A program made the position numbers and the translations under genes. The notes below the pieces were generated by a model. It had not been told where the DNA came from, did no database searches, and worked only from the letters and a program-made list of their open reading frames with translations. From contig CATOPA010000004.1 in the NCBI GenBank assembly GCA_951801965.1, positions 1 through 34,470 of the forward strand: DNA of 34,470 nt, in the 5' to 3' direction. This document shows positions 7,449 through 14,966 of this stretch, piece after piece (positions within the stretch are counted from its first letter, which is position 1; each line of letters starts with the position of its first letter). Source of the DNA: an uncultured Erysipelotrichaceae bacterium (GTDB taxonomy: Bacteria; Bacillota_I; Bacilli_A; Erysipelotrichales; Coprobacillaceae).

Positions 7449-7485
7449 AAAAAAGAGAAGCATTTTATATTTTACTTCCCTTTTT
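7449..7485 (-). terminator. Intrinsic terminator of the feo operon
   Basis: Stem between 7450-7460 and 7475-7485 (AAAAAGGGAAG with CTTCTCTTTTT on the minus strand, one G-T pair), ending in T6. It overlaps the stop codon of the last operon gene. Confidence 0.7.
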
Positions 7486-7659
7486 ATGTTTGTAATCTTC
7501 AAATAAACTTTGAGAGTGATGACATAATGAATTCCCACAGCCTTCACAATGTCCACCACATGATGATTTTCCTTCTTTTTTATCACGAATCATTGTACGT
7601 AAAGAACAGGCAACAATCCCTATCACAATAAAAAGTACAATTGCTGTTGAAAAATTCAT
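7465..7659 (-). CDS. FeoB-associated Cys-rich membrane protein
   Basis: 64 aa. One N-terminal transmembrane helix (residues 5-23, IVLFIVIGIVA), then a short basic tail with a cluster of Cys and His residues (SSCGGHCEGCGNSLCHH). This is the layout of the small FeoB-associated Cys-rich family found at the end of many Firmicute feo operons. The cysteines may pass or sense iron at the membrane; the exact role of the family is not settled. It begins 21 bp after the feoB stop with its own GGAGGGAGAATT ribosome site, so it is co-transcribed with feoB. Confidence 0.85.
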   Translation of the reverse strand: MNFSTAIVLFIVIGIVACSLRTMIRDKKEGKSSCGGHCEGCGNSLCHHSQSLFEDYKHKKGSKI

Positions 7660-7680
7660 AATTCTCCCTCCTCGTTTTCA

Positions 7681-9798
7681 TCAAAAATCCATTTCCACTT
7701 TCTCAAGATGAAATGTTGGTCTTATGAGTAAGTATATCATAGCTATGAATAAAACAATAGCAATGATTGTCCAAATATTAAAAATTCCATAAAAAATAGC
7801 ATTACCAATCTGATAAATAATCAATGCAACAACATATGCAAATAAGCATTGATAAGCAATTGCAAAGATTGTCCATTTTGTATTGTTCATTTCTCTTTTT
7901 ATTGCTCCTATTGCAGCAAAACAAGGAGCACACAATAAATTAAATACTAAAAAGGAATATGCAGATAAAGGTGTAAAACTCATTGCTAGAGTCTTCCATA
8001 TTTCGTCACCATTTTCAGCGACTTCGATAAATCCATACAATTGTCCAAGTGTTTGAACAACGTTTTCTTTTGCAACCAAACCTGTTATAGAAGCAACTGC
8101 AGCTTTCCAATGACCCCAACCCAATGGTGTAAATACCCAAGCAAAAGTCTGTCCAATCTTACTTAAAAAACTATTCTCCATACTTTCAACCATAACAAAG
8201 TTCCCATCTTCTAAACCAAAAGTATTTAAAAACCAAATAACAATTGCAGAAATCAAAATAACAGTCCCTGCTTTTTTAATAAAAGAGTATCCTCTTTCCC
8301 ACATACTTCTAAATACATTGACAACTCTTGGCATATGATATGCTGGCATTTCCATGACAAATGGTGCTGGATTGCCAGCAAATATTTTTGTTTTTTTCAA
8401 AATAACACCAGAAACAATGATTGCTAAAACGCCAACAAAATAAGCACTAGGAGCAACCCATGCAGACCCATTAAATAATGCTCCTGCAATTAACCCAATA
8501 ATTGGTAGCTTAGCAGAGCAAGGAATGAATGTTGTTGTCATAATTGTCATTTTACGGTCTCTATCGCTCTCAATTGTACGACTTGCCATAATAGCAGGTA
8601 CACCACAGCCACTTCCAATAAGCATTGGAATAAAAGATTTCCCAGATAATCCAAACTTTCTAAAAAGACGATCCATAATAAAAGCAACACGTGCCATATA
8701 TCCACAATCCTCTAAAATAGCAAGGAATAAAAACAAAACAAGCATTTGTGGAACAAATCCTAAAACAGCACCTACTCCACCAATGATCCCTTCAAGAATA
8801 AGACCTTGTAGCCAATCAGCACAACCAATGCTTATTAAGAAATTTTCTATTGCTGGAGGTATAATTTCTCCAAACAAAACATCATTTGTCCAATCTGTCA
8901 TGGTTGTTCCAACTGTTGTTACTGAAATATAATATACTATAAACATAACAAGTGCAAATATTGGTAAAGCAAGCAAACGATTTGTAACAATTTTATCAAT
9001 TTTATCTGACATTGTTAATTGTTGAGAATTTGCCCTTATATAATAATTTTTTATAAGAAATGAAATATAATTATATCTTGCATCAGTTATAAAACTCTCA
9101 CTATCATCACCAAACTTTTCTTCTAATGGTTTAATTACTTCTTCATTTGCAGTCATATTGAATGCTGATAAGATCTGATAATCACGTTCTAATAACTTGA
9201 TGCTATAAAATAATTGTTTTCCTTCATCTACTTTTTCAGGCAATGTTTGAGATAATTCTTTTAATGCATGATTGATTTCATCATTATAAATATTTCTAAC
9301 TGCAAAAGGTTGATATGCTATCTTTTTAATCTCACTCATCATCTCTTGAATACCTGTATTCTTCAAAGCTGATATCGCAACAACTGGACATCCTAACTCT
9401 TTAGATAGACTCTTATAATTAATCTTATCTCCTCTTTTTTCAATAACATCTACCATATTAATAGCCACAACCACAGGAATTCCTAACTCCAACAATTGTG
9501 TAGTTAAGTATAAATTCCTTTCTAAATGAGAACCATCTACAATATTCAAAATAACATCAACTTTTTCATTTAATAAAAACTCACGAGAAACAACTTCCTC
9601 TAAAGTATAAGGTGATAATGAATAGATACCAGGTAAATCTGTAATAACAATATCTTTATTTTCTTTATACTTCCCCATTTTTTTCTCTACAGTGACACCT
9701 GGCCAGTTCCCTACAAACTGATGAGATCCTGTAAGTGCATTAAAAAGTGTTGTTTTTCCACTATTTGGATTTCCTGCTAACGCAATATTTATTGACAT
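7681..9798 (-). CDS. feoB: Ferrous iron transporter FeoB
   Basis: 705 aa, full length. The N-terminal G-protein domain has G1 (GNPNSGKTTLF), G2 with the VGNWPGVTVE signature, G3 (DLPGIYSLSP) and G4 (NMVD). A helical regulatory linker (about 165-265) follows, then the membrane domain with two Gate motifs. The first Gate includes GFVPQMLVLFLFLAILEDCG and the conserved GCGVPAIMASR; the second lies around LLCAPCFAAIGAI. It imports Fe(II) across the cytoplasmic membrane, which suits an anaerobe. It is preceded by two feoA genes and followed by the Cys-rich partner. An extra GTTAGC/GCTAAC dyad sits just before its ribosome site. The stop is TGA, evidence for the standard code here. Confidence 0.98.
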   Translation of the reverse strand: MSINIALAGNPNSGKTTLFNALTGSHQFVGNWPGVTVEKKMGKYKENKDIVITDLPGIYSLSPYTLEEVVSREFLLNEKVDVILNIVDGSHLERNLYLTTQLLELGIPVVVAINMVDVIEKRGDKINYKSLSKELGCPVVAISALKNTGIQEMMSEIKKIAYQPFAVRNIYNDEINHALKELSQTLPEKVDEGKQLFYSIKLLERDYQILSAFNMTANEEVIKPLEEKFGDDSESFITDARYNYISFLIKNYYIRANSQQLTMSDKIDKIVTNRLLALPIFALVMFIVYYISVTTVGTTMTDWTNDVLFGEIIPPAIENFLISIGCADWLQGLILEGIIGGVGAVLGFVPQMLVLFLFLAILEDCGYMARVAFIMDRLFRKFGLSGKSFIPMLIGSGCGVPAIMASRTIESDRDRKMTIMTTTFIPCSAKLPIIGLIAGALFNGSAWVAPSAYFVGVLAIIVSGVILKKTKIFAGNPAPFVMEMPAYHMPRVVNVFRSMWERGYSFIKKAGTVILISAIVIWFLNTFGLEDGNFVMVESMENSFLSKIGQTFAWVFTPLGWGHWKAAVASITGLVAKENVVQTLGQLYGFIEVAENGDEIWKTLAMSFTPLSAYSFLVFNLLCAPCFAAIGAIKREMNNTKWTIFAIAYQCLFAYVVALIIYQIGNAIFYGIFNIWTIIAIVLFIAMIYLLIRPTFHLEKVEMDF

Positions 9799-9815
9799 AT
9801 TTTTCCTCCTTTTAT

Positions 9816-9831
9816 GTTAGCTTACGCTAAC
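9816..9831. promoter_or_regulatory. GTTAGC-TTAC-GCTAAC palindrome between feoA2 and feoB
   Basis: A perfect 6-bp dyad with a 4-bp centre in the 47-bp gap before feoB. It matches the two dyads upstream of the operon (10316 and 10351) and may be an internal metal-regulator site or an RNA hairpin tuning feoB. Confidence 0.55.
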
Positions 9832-9845
9832 TCTTCGTTAAAATT

Positions 9846-10073
9846 TTAAGCTACTTTTTCAACCTCAATCATTGTAGCTTCTTCTTTTCTTATTGACAAT
9901 TCATAACCTCTTACAGTCACTTCAATAGGATCACCAAGAGGAGCTAGCTTTCTCACATAAATTTCTACCCCTCTTGTTATACCCATATCCATAATCCTAC
10001 GTTTTACTGCCCCTTGTCCATTTAATTTCTTCACAATAACACGTTCTTTAACATTGATTTCTTTTAGCGTCAT
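9846..10073 (-). CDS. feoA: FeoA family protein (second copy)
   Basis: 75 aa with an SH3-like FeoA core: RVIVKKLNGQGAVKRRIMDMGI then GVEIYVRKLAPLGDPIEVTVRGYELSIRKEEA. The RRIMDMGI(T)RG and APLGDP motifs are standard for FeoA. It is a small cytoplasmic protein thought to support FeoB, perhaps by contacting its G domain. It lies 11 bp after the other feoA and 47 bp before feoB. The start follows a GGAGGGAATAAG ribosome site. It is more typical of the family than the other copy. Confidence 0.95.
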   Translation of the reverse strand: MTLKEINVKERVIVKKLNGQGAVKRRIMDMGITRGVEIYVRKLAPLGDPIEVTVRGYELSIRKEEATMIEVEKVA

Positions 10074-10084
10074 CTTATTCCCTC

Positions 10085-10294
10085 CTATACAATAATTTTT
10101 CTAGCAAGATCAGTAGAAAGTGCAATTCTTGTTCCTTTCATATCCACAATGATATTTCCATTTTGTTTATGAATAATACGTACAACACTTCCTGAAACAA
10201 AACCAAGATTTTTTAAATGATGCTTTATTTCATCACTGCCTCCAACTTTTTTAATGATATTCTCTTGATCAATATCTGCTAACAATAATGGCAT
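10085..10294 (-). CDS. feoA: FeoA family protein (first copy)
   Basis: 69 aa. It has a FeoA/SH3-like fold pattern: IIKKVGGSDEIKHHLKNLGF, GSVVRIIHKQNGNIIVDMKGTRIALSTDLARKI. It is divergent from the second FeoA, a common arrangement (feoA-feoA-feoB) in Firmicutes. A longer in-frame ATG at 10315 lies inside an operator dyad. AGAAAGGAGAATACA directly precedes the ATG at 10294, so that start was chosen. It is the first gene of the operon. Confidence 0.92.
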   Translation of the reverse strand: MPLLLADIDQENIIKKVGGSDEIKHHLKNLGFVSGSVVRIIHKQNGNIIVDMKGTRIALSTDLARKIIV

Positions 10295-10315
10295 TGTATT
10301 CTCCTTTCTCTTCAA

Positions 10316-10329
10316 TTAGCATAAGCTAA
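10316..10329. promoter_or_regulatory. TTAGC-ATAA-GCTAA dyad upstream of feo operon (site A)
   Basis: A 14-bp inverted repeat, 21 bp before the first feoA start. It shares the TTAGC/GCTAA arms with the dyads at 10351 and 9816. DtxR-family metal-dependent repressors use TTAGG/CCTAA-like palindromes, so a related iron regulator is plausible; none is encoded in the window. Confidence 0.6.
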
Positions 10330-10350
10330 CTCATTTTTTTATTAATGATA

Positions 10351-10366
10351 GTTAGCAATGACTAAC
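10351..10366. promoter_or_regulatory. GTTAG-CAATGA-CTAAC dyad upstream of feo operon (site B)
   Basis: A 16-bp inverted repeat, 35 bp centre-to-centre from site A, in the probable promoter region. I could not identify clear -35/-10 boxes; TATCAT next to it (minus strand) is a possible -10. Confidence 0.55.
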
Positions 10367-10422
10367 CCATGTATAGATTACTCTTTTTTCCATGATTTGT
10401 CAATATAAAATATTTTAAAGCA

Positions 10423-10452
10423 TATAAAAAAACCACACCTATTGGCATGGTT
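10423..10452 (-). terminator. Strong intrinsic terminator downstream of the TraX-family gene
   Basis: Minus strand: AACCATGCC, loop AATA, GGTGTGGTT, then T7. The 9-bp stem has two G-U pairs. It shows that a leftward transcript runs through the preceding ~200 bp. Confidence 0.75.
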
Positions 10453-10652
10453 AGCACCTGTTTCATAAGGAATTATCATGAAATCATCTTTTAAGACATA
10501 ATAAGCATCCCAACATTTACGTAGCTGTTTCAAACATACATAGCAGCTTTGTGCTTTCACATCTTGAAGTTTAAATTCTTCATATACACCTTTTGACCTT
10601 CTATGATATTTCTCTTTCTAAACTTACTTTAAAAATATCATTGATTCAAAGT
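10453..10652 (-). other. Transcribed stretch of unknown nature between TraX-family gene and its terminator
   Basis: The space between the first feoA and the TraX-family gene is about 360 bp. Besides the feo dyads and the terminator it holds this ~200 bp stretch. On the minus strand it shows possible hairpins (AGCTG with CAGCT; TTTCAT with ATGAAA). It also has an open frame running from a TAG near 10620 to 10378. That frame contains a Cys-rich peptide (SCYVCLKQLRKC, NHANRCGFFIC), with GTG at 10560 as its only plausible start and no ribosome site. The terminator stem lies inside the frame, which argues against translation to its end. Options are a 3' UTR, a small RNA or a decayed gene. I recognise no RNA family. 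Confidence 0.35.
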
Positions 10653-11393
10653 TTAAAAAAGCATAATTATCCTCATTATTCCTAAAGTGAATAAATGCAA
10701 TGGATAAAACCAATAAAAAAACCATTTAGAAAAGTCACTCTTTGAACCAGGTTTTCCATTATACAAATAAACAACAAGTATTCCCCCTATAGCTATACCA
10801 CACATTCTTCCTAATGAATATAAAAGATTAAAATGGAGAGGTAGAAATTCTATATATTCAATAAATGAAAATAAGCCAAATAATAACATAGCTATTAAAA
10901 AAGCTATTTTTAATCTTTTTTGATAATCTTTAGCCCATATAAATAACAATGTAAATAATGGAGCAAACAAAGGCCAGTCAGAAAAAATAGATATGAAAAA
11001 CATTAAAAAAATCATGAAGCCTTTCAAGAAATGATTTGAAATCCTATCATTAATAACAAGAATAAAAAAGCATATCAATAAAGTCACCATCATATTAAAA
11101 CCACAAAATGATAAAATACTTTCTCTTGTAAAAGCTAAACAATATGGTAATTCTGAAATCATTGCAAAGATAGCCAATCTTAAACCGTATTTCTTTTTTG
11201 AATGTGTATAATAATAACCTTCTACTAAAAAATAGCACATTGTTATCGCAGTTAGATACCCTATATCAATGAATACTTCAGTAATGAATAATCCACGTTT
11301 CATAAAAATACTAGCTATATGATTCAAAGACATAGCTAGCATTGCTATAAATTTAATAATATCTCTATTGAAAACTTGATAAGATTCTTTCAT
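10653..11393 (-). CDS. TraX family integral membrane protein (acyltransferase-like)
   Basis: About 246 aa with seven or eight hydrophobic helices across its length. Family markers are the N-terminal FNRDIIKFIAMLAMSLNHI, in which the Asn-His follows a helix, the central SELPYCLAF, and the C-terminal KWFFYWFYPLHLFTLGIMR. TraX of F plasmid N-acetylates pilin; chromosomal Firmicute members are related to membrane acyltransferases and their substrate is unknown. Two adjacent ATGs (11396 and 11393) follow GAGGGGAAAT; 11393 gives the better 7-base spacing. The ATG at 11408 overlaps the ribosome site. It forms a separate unit with a long 3' region ending in the terminator at 10423-10452. No conjugation genes are nearby. 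Confidence 0.85.
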   Translation of the reverse strand: MKESYQVFNRDIIKFIAMLAMSLNHIASIFMKRGLFITEVFIDIGYLTAITMCYFLVEGYYYTHSKKKYGLRLAIFAMISELPYCLAFTRESILSFCGFNMMVTLLICFFILVINDRISNHFLKGFMIFLMFFISIFSDWPLFAPLFTLLFIWAKDYQKRLKIAFLIAMLLFGLFSFIEYIEFLPLHFNLLYSLGRMCGIAIGGILVVYLYNGKPGSKSDFSKWFFYWFYPLHLFTLGIMRIIMLF

Positions 11394-11567
11394 CATATTT
11401 CCCCTCATGTTTATTTTTTTACTTAATCATAATCTCATTATAATACAAAGATATTTTTTATTCATCACTAAAATTTCTAGTATATTAAACATTCATGAGC
11501 TAAGCTTATAATAGCAAAAGGATTAACTTCACTCATTTAAAGAGATTATTTAAAAAAGAAAAAATCA

Positions 11568-12299
11568 TCAAATAGCATCACTATTTTTTGACACTCCACA
11601 ACAAACATCAAGAAAGAGTTTTTGAAGTTGAGCAACTCTTATATCAAAGCTTTCTTTTGAAATGGCATAACTAAAACAAAGTTCTGGATTATCTTGAGTA
11701 TCACAAAGTCCAACAAATCCTATTTTTGCATTTGTTTTTACAAGTAAATATTGAGGATCATGATAGAATAAAGTACGATTTGTTAAAAAATCTGTAAAGG
11801 TTTCATGTAGACTCACGATAATTATTAAATCATTTGTATGACATTCATATTCTGAAATGCATTCCTCTTCGCTTCCTAAATACACAGGTATCTCACATGG
11901 AATACCAAGATAAATAAGTGCTTTTTGATATAATAATAATGAAAATCTATTTCCATCTCCTAATATAATAATTCTATGACATTTTAAAACCTCATTTAAT
12001 ACTTTTTTTACTTCCACAGTTAACTCATTGTGAGGACTTTCTTTATCCTTTTTTAAATCAACCAAAGTATTCATATATTCATTATACATAATTTGTTTAA
12101 ATCTTCTAAACTGATGAATCTGAAGATGTTTCAAATATCTCATCATAGATGTCTTTGATATGCCTATCTCTTCAATAAATTGATTTAATGTATAATCAGT
12201 GATTTTACCTTTCAATTCTAATATTTTTTTACTGATAAGATAATCAACACTTCCTACAGGACTACTGTTTTGTACCATCATGATCTTCCCTATAATCAT
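11568..12299 (-). CDS. RpiR-like regulator with degenerate SIS domain (pair 1, second gene)
   Basis: 243 aa. The N-terminal HTH_6-type domain (IEEIGISKTSMMRYLKHLQIHQFRRFK) resembles RpiR/MurR proteins. The C-terminal half has the Rossmann-like strand pattern of a SIS domain (HRIIILGDGNRFSLLLYQKAL, NDLIIIVSLHETF), but the Ser/Thr-rich phosphosugar loop is poorly kept. RpiR regulators normally sense sugar phosphates; this one may sense something else or only dimerise with its partner. Its ATG overlaps the TGA of the upstream gene by four bases (ATGA). Its ribosome site GGAGGT lies in the upstream coding end, so the two are translationally coupled and probably made in equal amounts. Confidence 0.8.
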   Translation of the reverse strand: MIIGKIMMVQNSSPVGSVDYLISKKILELKGKITDYTLNQFIEEIGISKTSMMRYLKHLQIHQFRRFKQIMYNEYMNTLVDLKKDKESPHNELTVEVKKVLNEVLKCHRIIILGDGNRFSLLLYQKALIYLGIPCEIPVYLGSEEECISEYECHTNDLIIIVSLHETFTDFLTNRTLFYHDPQYLLVKTNAKIGFVGLCDTQDNPELCFSYAISKESFDIRVAQLQKLFLDVCCGVSKNSDAI

Positions 12300-13063
12300 A
12301 GTGTACCTCCTGCTATATATAATTCATAATATCTTGTTTTGATTAAATCTAAGTATAGCAAAAACATATAATGCATTTCATAATAATCATTGTCTGTATC
12401 AGTAGATAAGCAATAATCCATTTTTTCATCTACCACTTTATCTTTCGTCATGAAAATTTTTTTATTTGGAGCTTCCAAAACAATCTTTTTAAATACAGCG
12501 CCACAACAAGCAAGCAATCTTTTTGTTGCACTACAAATAACAACACAATCATTTTCTTTTGGAATAATCATTTTACCTTCATTGACAGAACTCATAAGAA
12601 CTGTTTTTCCAAAAATCTTCATATCAACTTGAAAATCAAAAAATAAATTTAACAAAGTTGGTGAACCATATACAATAAGACGCTCACTATTATGAATAAG
12701 ATGACATATATCTTCCATTTGAGCCATATCTATTTTTCCTTCTTTTAAAGACTCCATAATTGAAATAATTTTATCTTGATTAAAGTTTTCATATCTTTGT
12801 AAAAACTGTTCAAACCTTACTGCTTTTTCAAAAGATATTTCTTCCTTAAATTCAGAATATGTTTTACATCCAATCTGCAACAAATATTTTCTTAAATTCA
12901 ATTGTGATATATTTAATTTTTCTAAGACCTGAGGTAGAGAATATTGTGGAATCTCATTATAGATCTCTAACAATTCTTTAGAAATAAAAACTTCATTATT
13001 ATCAAAATCAAAAGAATTTGCCATCTTTATTATAAGATCTAAATGTAGTATTGCTGTTATCAT
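12296..13063 (-). CDS. RpiR-like regulator with degenerate SIS domain (pair 1, first gene)
   Basis: 255 aa. It has the same plan as its partner: an N-terminal HTH region (LPQVLEKLNISQLNLRKYLLQIG, with YSEFKEE as in other RpiR proteins) and a C-terminal SIS-like fold (ERLIVYGSPTLLNLFFDF, NDCVVICSATKRLLACC). The usual SGxT-type loop is missing, so sugar-phosphate binding is doubtful. It starts after GGTGATGG. It lies just downstream of the wall-anchored esterase, but a terminator (13118-13150) separates them, so the pair has its own promoter. The YSEFK motif and short hydrophobic N-terminus resemble the protein at 26505-27260, suggesting an ancient duplicated cassette. Confidence 0.8.
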   Translation of the reverse strand: MITAILHLDLIIKMANSFDFDNNEVFISKELLEIYNEIPQYSLPQVLEKLNISQLNLRKYLLQIGCKTYSEFKEEISFEKAVRFEQFLQRYENFNQDKIISIMESLKEGKIDMAQMEDICHLIHNSERLIVYGSPTLLNLFFDFQVDMKIFGKTVLMSSVNEGKMIIPKENDCVVICSATKRLLACCGAVFKKIVLEAPNKKIFMTKDKVVDEKMDYCLSTDTDNDYYEMHYMFLLYLDLIKTRYYELYIAGGTL

Positions 13064-13117
13064 AAACCATCACCAAAATAAGTATAACATAATTTTATGA
13101 ATAATGCATTATCAGAC

Positions 13118-13150
13118 AAAAAAGACAGAAAGGTTTTTATCCTTTCTATC
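13118..13150 (-). terminator. Intrinsic terminator of the esterase gene
   Basis: GACAGAAAGG (13124-13133) and CCTTTCTATC (13141-13150) form a 10-bp stem with one G-T pair; T6 follows on the minus strand. Confidence 0.75.
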
Positions 13151-13156
13151 CTTCAA

Positions 13157-14719
13157 TTATTCTGATTCAAATTTTCTTATTCCTAAGTAAACACCAGCAC
13201 TTAAAAGAGTCATAGTTCCCATAAGAGCAATCATTGAATGATCTCCAGTTTCTACACCTTTATTAACTTGATTTGGCTTTTGATTTGTTTCTTCACTTGG
13301 ATTGTTATCCACTCCTGGTTTTTCTGGCTGTGGATTTTCTGGTTGTGGTTGAACAATAACTTCTTGTTTCTTTGCTTGTTTAAATAACCAATTCATTGGT
13401 GCGCCTTCTTCATTATGATTAAAGACTTTTACCCATGACCAATGTAATAAAGAAGCTCCAAAAGCATTACTAATTCCATCTTCTGCCATTTCATCATCTG
13501 ACCAAACTGTTAATTTGTTATTCTTTGCTCCTAAGTTCAATAAAGCTTGATACATTGCCTTTGAACTTTCTTCATGACAAGTTGGATCATTTTGTGCATG
13601 TGTAAAGTAAATTGGTACTTCTAACAATGCTTTTGTATCAATATCTTTAGATATCATTTGACCTTTTTCTTCACTCCAAGTATATACTACACCTTGGAAT
13701 GCATTTTCAAAATTACTAACAATTGTCTCAAATGATTCTCTTTGAGCTCTTGCACTTTTTCCTAATGTTGCAAAACTTTGATTATGAACATTAACAATTG
13801 GATCCATTGAACAACATGCGATTGCACCAGCAAATAATTCAGGATATTGCATTAAGAATCTCATAGTCGCTCCTCCACCAGAAGATGCTCCAGTCACATA
13901 AACTCTATCCTTATCTACTGTTCCTTCTGATATTAATTGTCTAATCAATGCAGCTTGTAATGCATTGTTTTGATCAATTAAAAGTTGTCTATCTGGGGCA
14001 TTTGCTGTTCCATATGAATAATTTGCATTAGAAACTTGTATCATTAAAACAGCTGTTTCATAACCAGCATCAACCCAAGCTGTCAAACCTTTATTCGCAA
14101 CTAACGTATCATCAAGTTTTCCTTTATATTCTCCACCACCATGATTCCATACAACAAGTGGTACATTTTTCATTTGTTTTCCTTGAGCATCTTTTGGAAC
14201 ATATAAAGCATATTCTCTTGTCAATCCAGCATATGTAAACTTACCTTTGATTGCATCATCTAAAACTTGTGTTTGAACAACATCAACATCTTCTGCTTTA
14301 AATGATAATTCACTATGTTTTGTACAATTCACTTCCCATGCATCTCTTCTAAAAGAAAAATCACTTTTATACTTTCCTGCATAGCAGAATGGTTTAACAT
14401 CCATAATAATCTTATTTCCATCCAACTTTAAAACAATCCCATCATCTGCATAATCTTGAGCCCAATTTGAAGTTTTAATATCAAATGGAACTGTACTTGA
14501 ATTATTTACAATATCAAAGTCAGCAGCAGATAAATCTTGAAGCATACTTGCATCTTTCACTTCAATTACAAATTGATAAACTTCTCTTTGTCCATCTCCA
14601 ACTTGAGTATTGGCAGTAATTTTTGTTACTTCTACATCAGCAGCATAAATGGGCATTAATGACATACCCATTGTCATAAGTAACGTTAGCAATGATAAAA
14701 CTAAACCTTTTATTTTCAT
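13157..14719 (-). CDS. Secreted, wall-anchored alpha/beta-hydrolase esterase
   Basis: 520 aa. A signal peptide (residues 1-26) ends at IYA-AD. Residues 28-155 form an Ig-like or beta domain. The catalytic part follows, with oxyanion motif WNHGGGEYKG (H193), nucleophile G277-A-S279-S-G281, Asp378 (HAQNDP) and His426 (LLHWSW). This pattern fits the PHB-depolymerase/CE1-like esterases acting on acetyl or feruloyl groups of plant or host glycans; the substrate is unknown. A Pro-rich linker (QPQPENPQPEKPG) leads to GVETGD (488-493), a hydrophobic helix and a basic tail (IRKFESE), a non-canonical sortase-like signal. The ATG at 14719 follows AAAGGGAGGATATTT; the longer reading to 14764 has no ribosome site and hides the signal peptide. 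The terminator at 13118 makes it a single-gene unit. Confidence 0.88.
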   Translation of the reverse strand: MKIKGLVLSLLTLLMTMGMSLMPIYAADVEVTKITANTQVGDGQREVYQFVIEVKDASMLQDLSAADFDIVNNSSTVPFDIKTSNWAQDYADDGIVLKLDGNKIIMDVKPFCYAGKYKSDFSFRRDAWEVNCTKHSELSFKAEDVDVVQTQVLDDAIKGKFTYAGLTREYALYVPKDAQGKQMKNVPLVVWNHGGGEYKGKLDDTLVANKGLTAWVDAGYETAVLMIQVSNANYSYGTANAPDRQLLIDQNNALQAALIRQLISEGTVDKDRVYVTGASSGGGATMRFLMQYPELFAGAIACCSMDPIVNVHNQSFATLGKSARAQRESFETIVSNFENAFQGVVYTWSEEKGQMISKDIDTKALLEVPIYFTHAQNDPTCHEESSKAMYQALLNLGAKNNKLTVWSDDEMAEDGISNAFGASLLHWSWVKVFNHNEEGAPMNWLFKQAKKQEVIVQPQPENPQPEKPGVDNNPSEETNQKPNQVNKGVETGDHSMIALMGTMTLLSAGVYLGIRKFESE

Positions 14720-14790
14720 AAATATCCTCCCTTTCAAGAGCATTATATATGAAAACCCTATCAATCAGCCATTTCTATTTATATGACCTT

Positions 14791-14808
14791 GTATCTTATT
14801 TTTGATAC
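14791..14808. promoter_or_regulatory. GTATC-N8-GATAC inverted repeat upstream of the esterase
   Basis: An 18-bp dyad with 5-bp arms about 80 bp before the esterase start. Candidate operator; short arms in AT-rich DNA make chance possible. Confidence 0.3.
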
Positions 14809-14871
14809 TTATCATAAATAAATACACTAAGTACCATAAAAAAGCACTTTTTATTTACATTTAATATAAAA

Positions 14872-14913
14872 AGGGAGATGGTATATTAGCACTTAACTCT
14901 TTATACCACCCTT
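14872..14913 (-). terminator. Terminator-like hairpin after the beta-helix surface gene
   Basis: Minus strand: GGGTGGTATA pairs with TATACCATCTCCC around a 16-base loop, followed by a T-rich stretch (TTTTTATATT). Confidence 0.5.
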
Positions 14914-14966
14914 ATTTCTTCTTAATATATTTTAATTATTTTTTATCTACAAACATCTCATGAAAA

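Noticed and set aside
7401-7631. Short frames around the feo terminator
   Set aside because: They overlap the terminator and the FeoB-associated gene in other frames and have no start signal.
8525-8932. 135-codon open frame opposite feoB
   Set aside because: Antisense to the conserved membrane core of FeoB, no ribosome site, no recognisable sequence.
10653-11393. Conjugative element inferred from TraX
   Set aside because: TraX-family genes are common in Firmicute chromosomes; no relaxase, pilus, integrase or att site is seen nearby.
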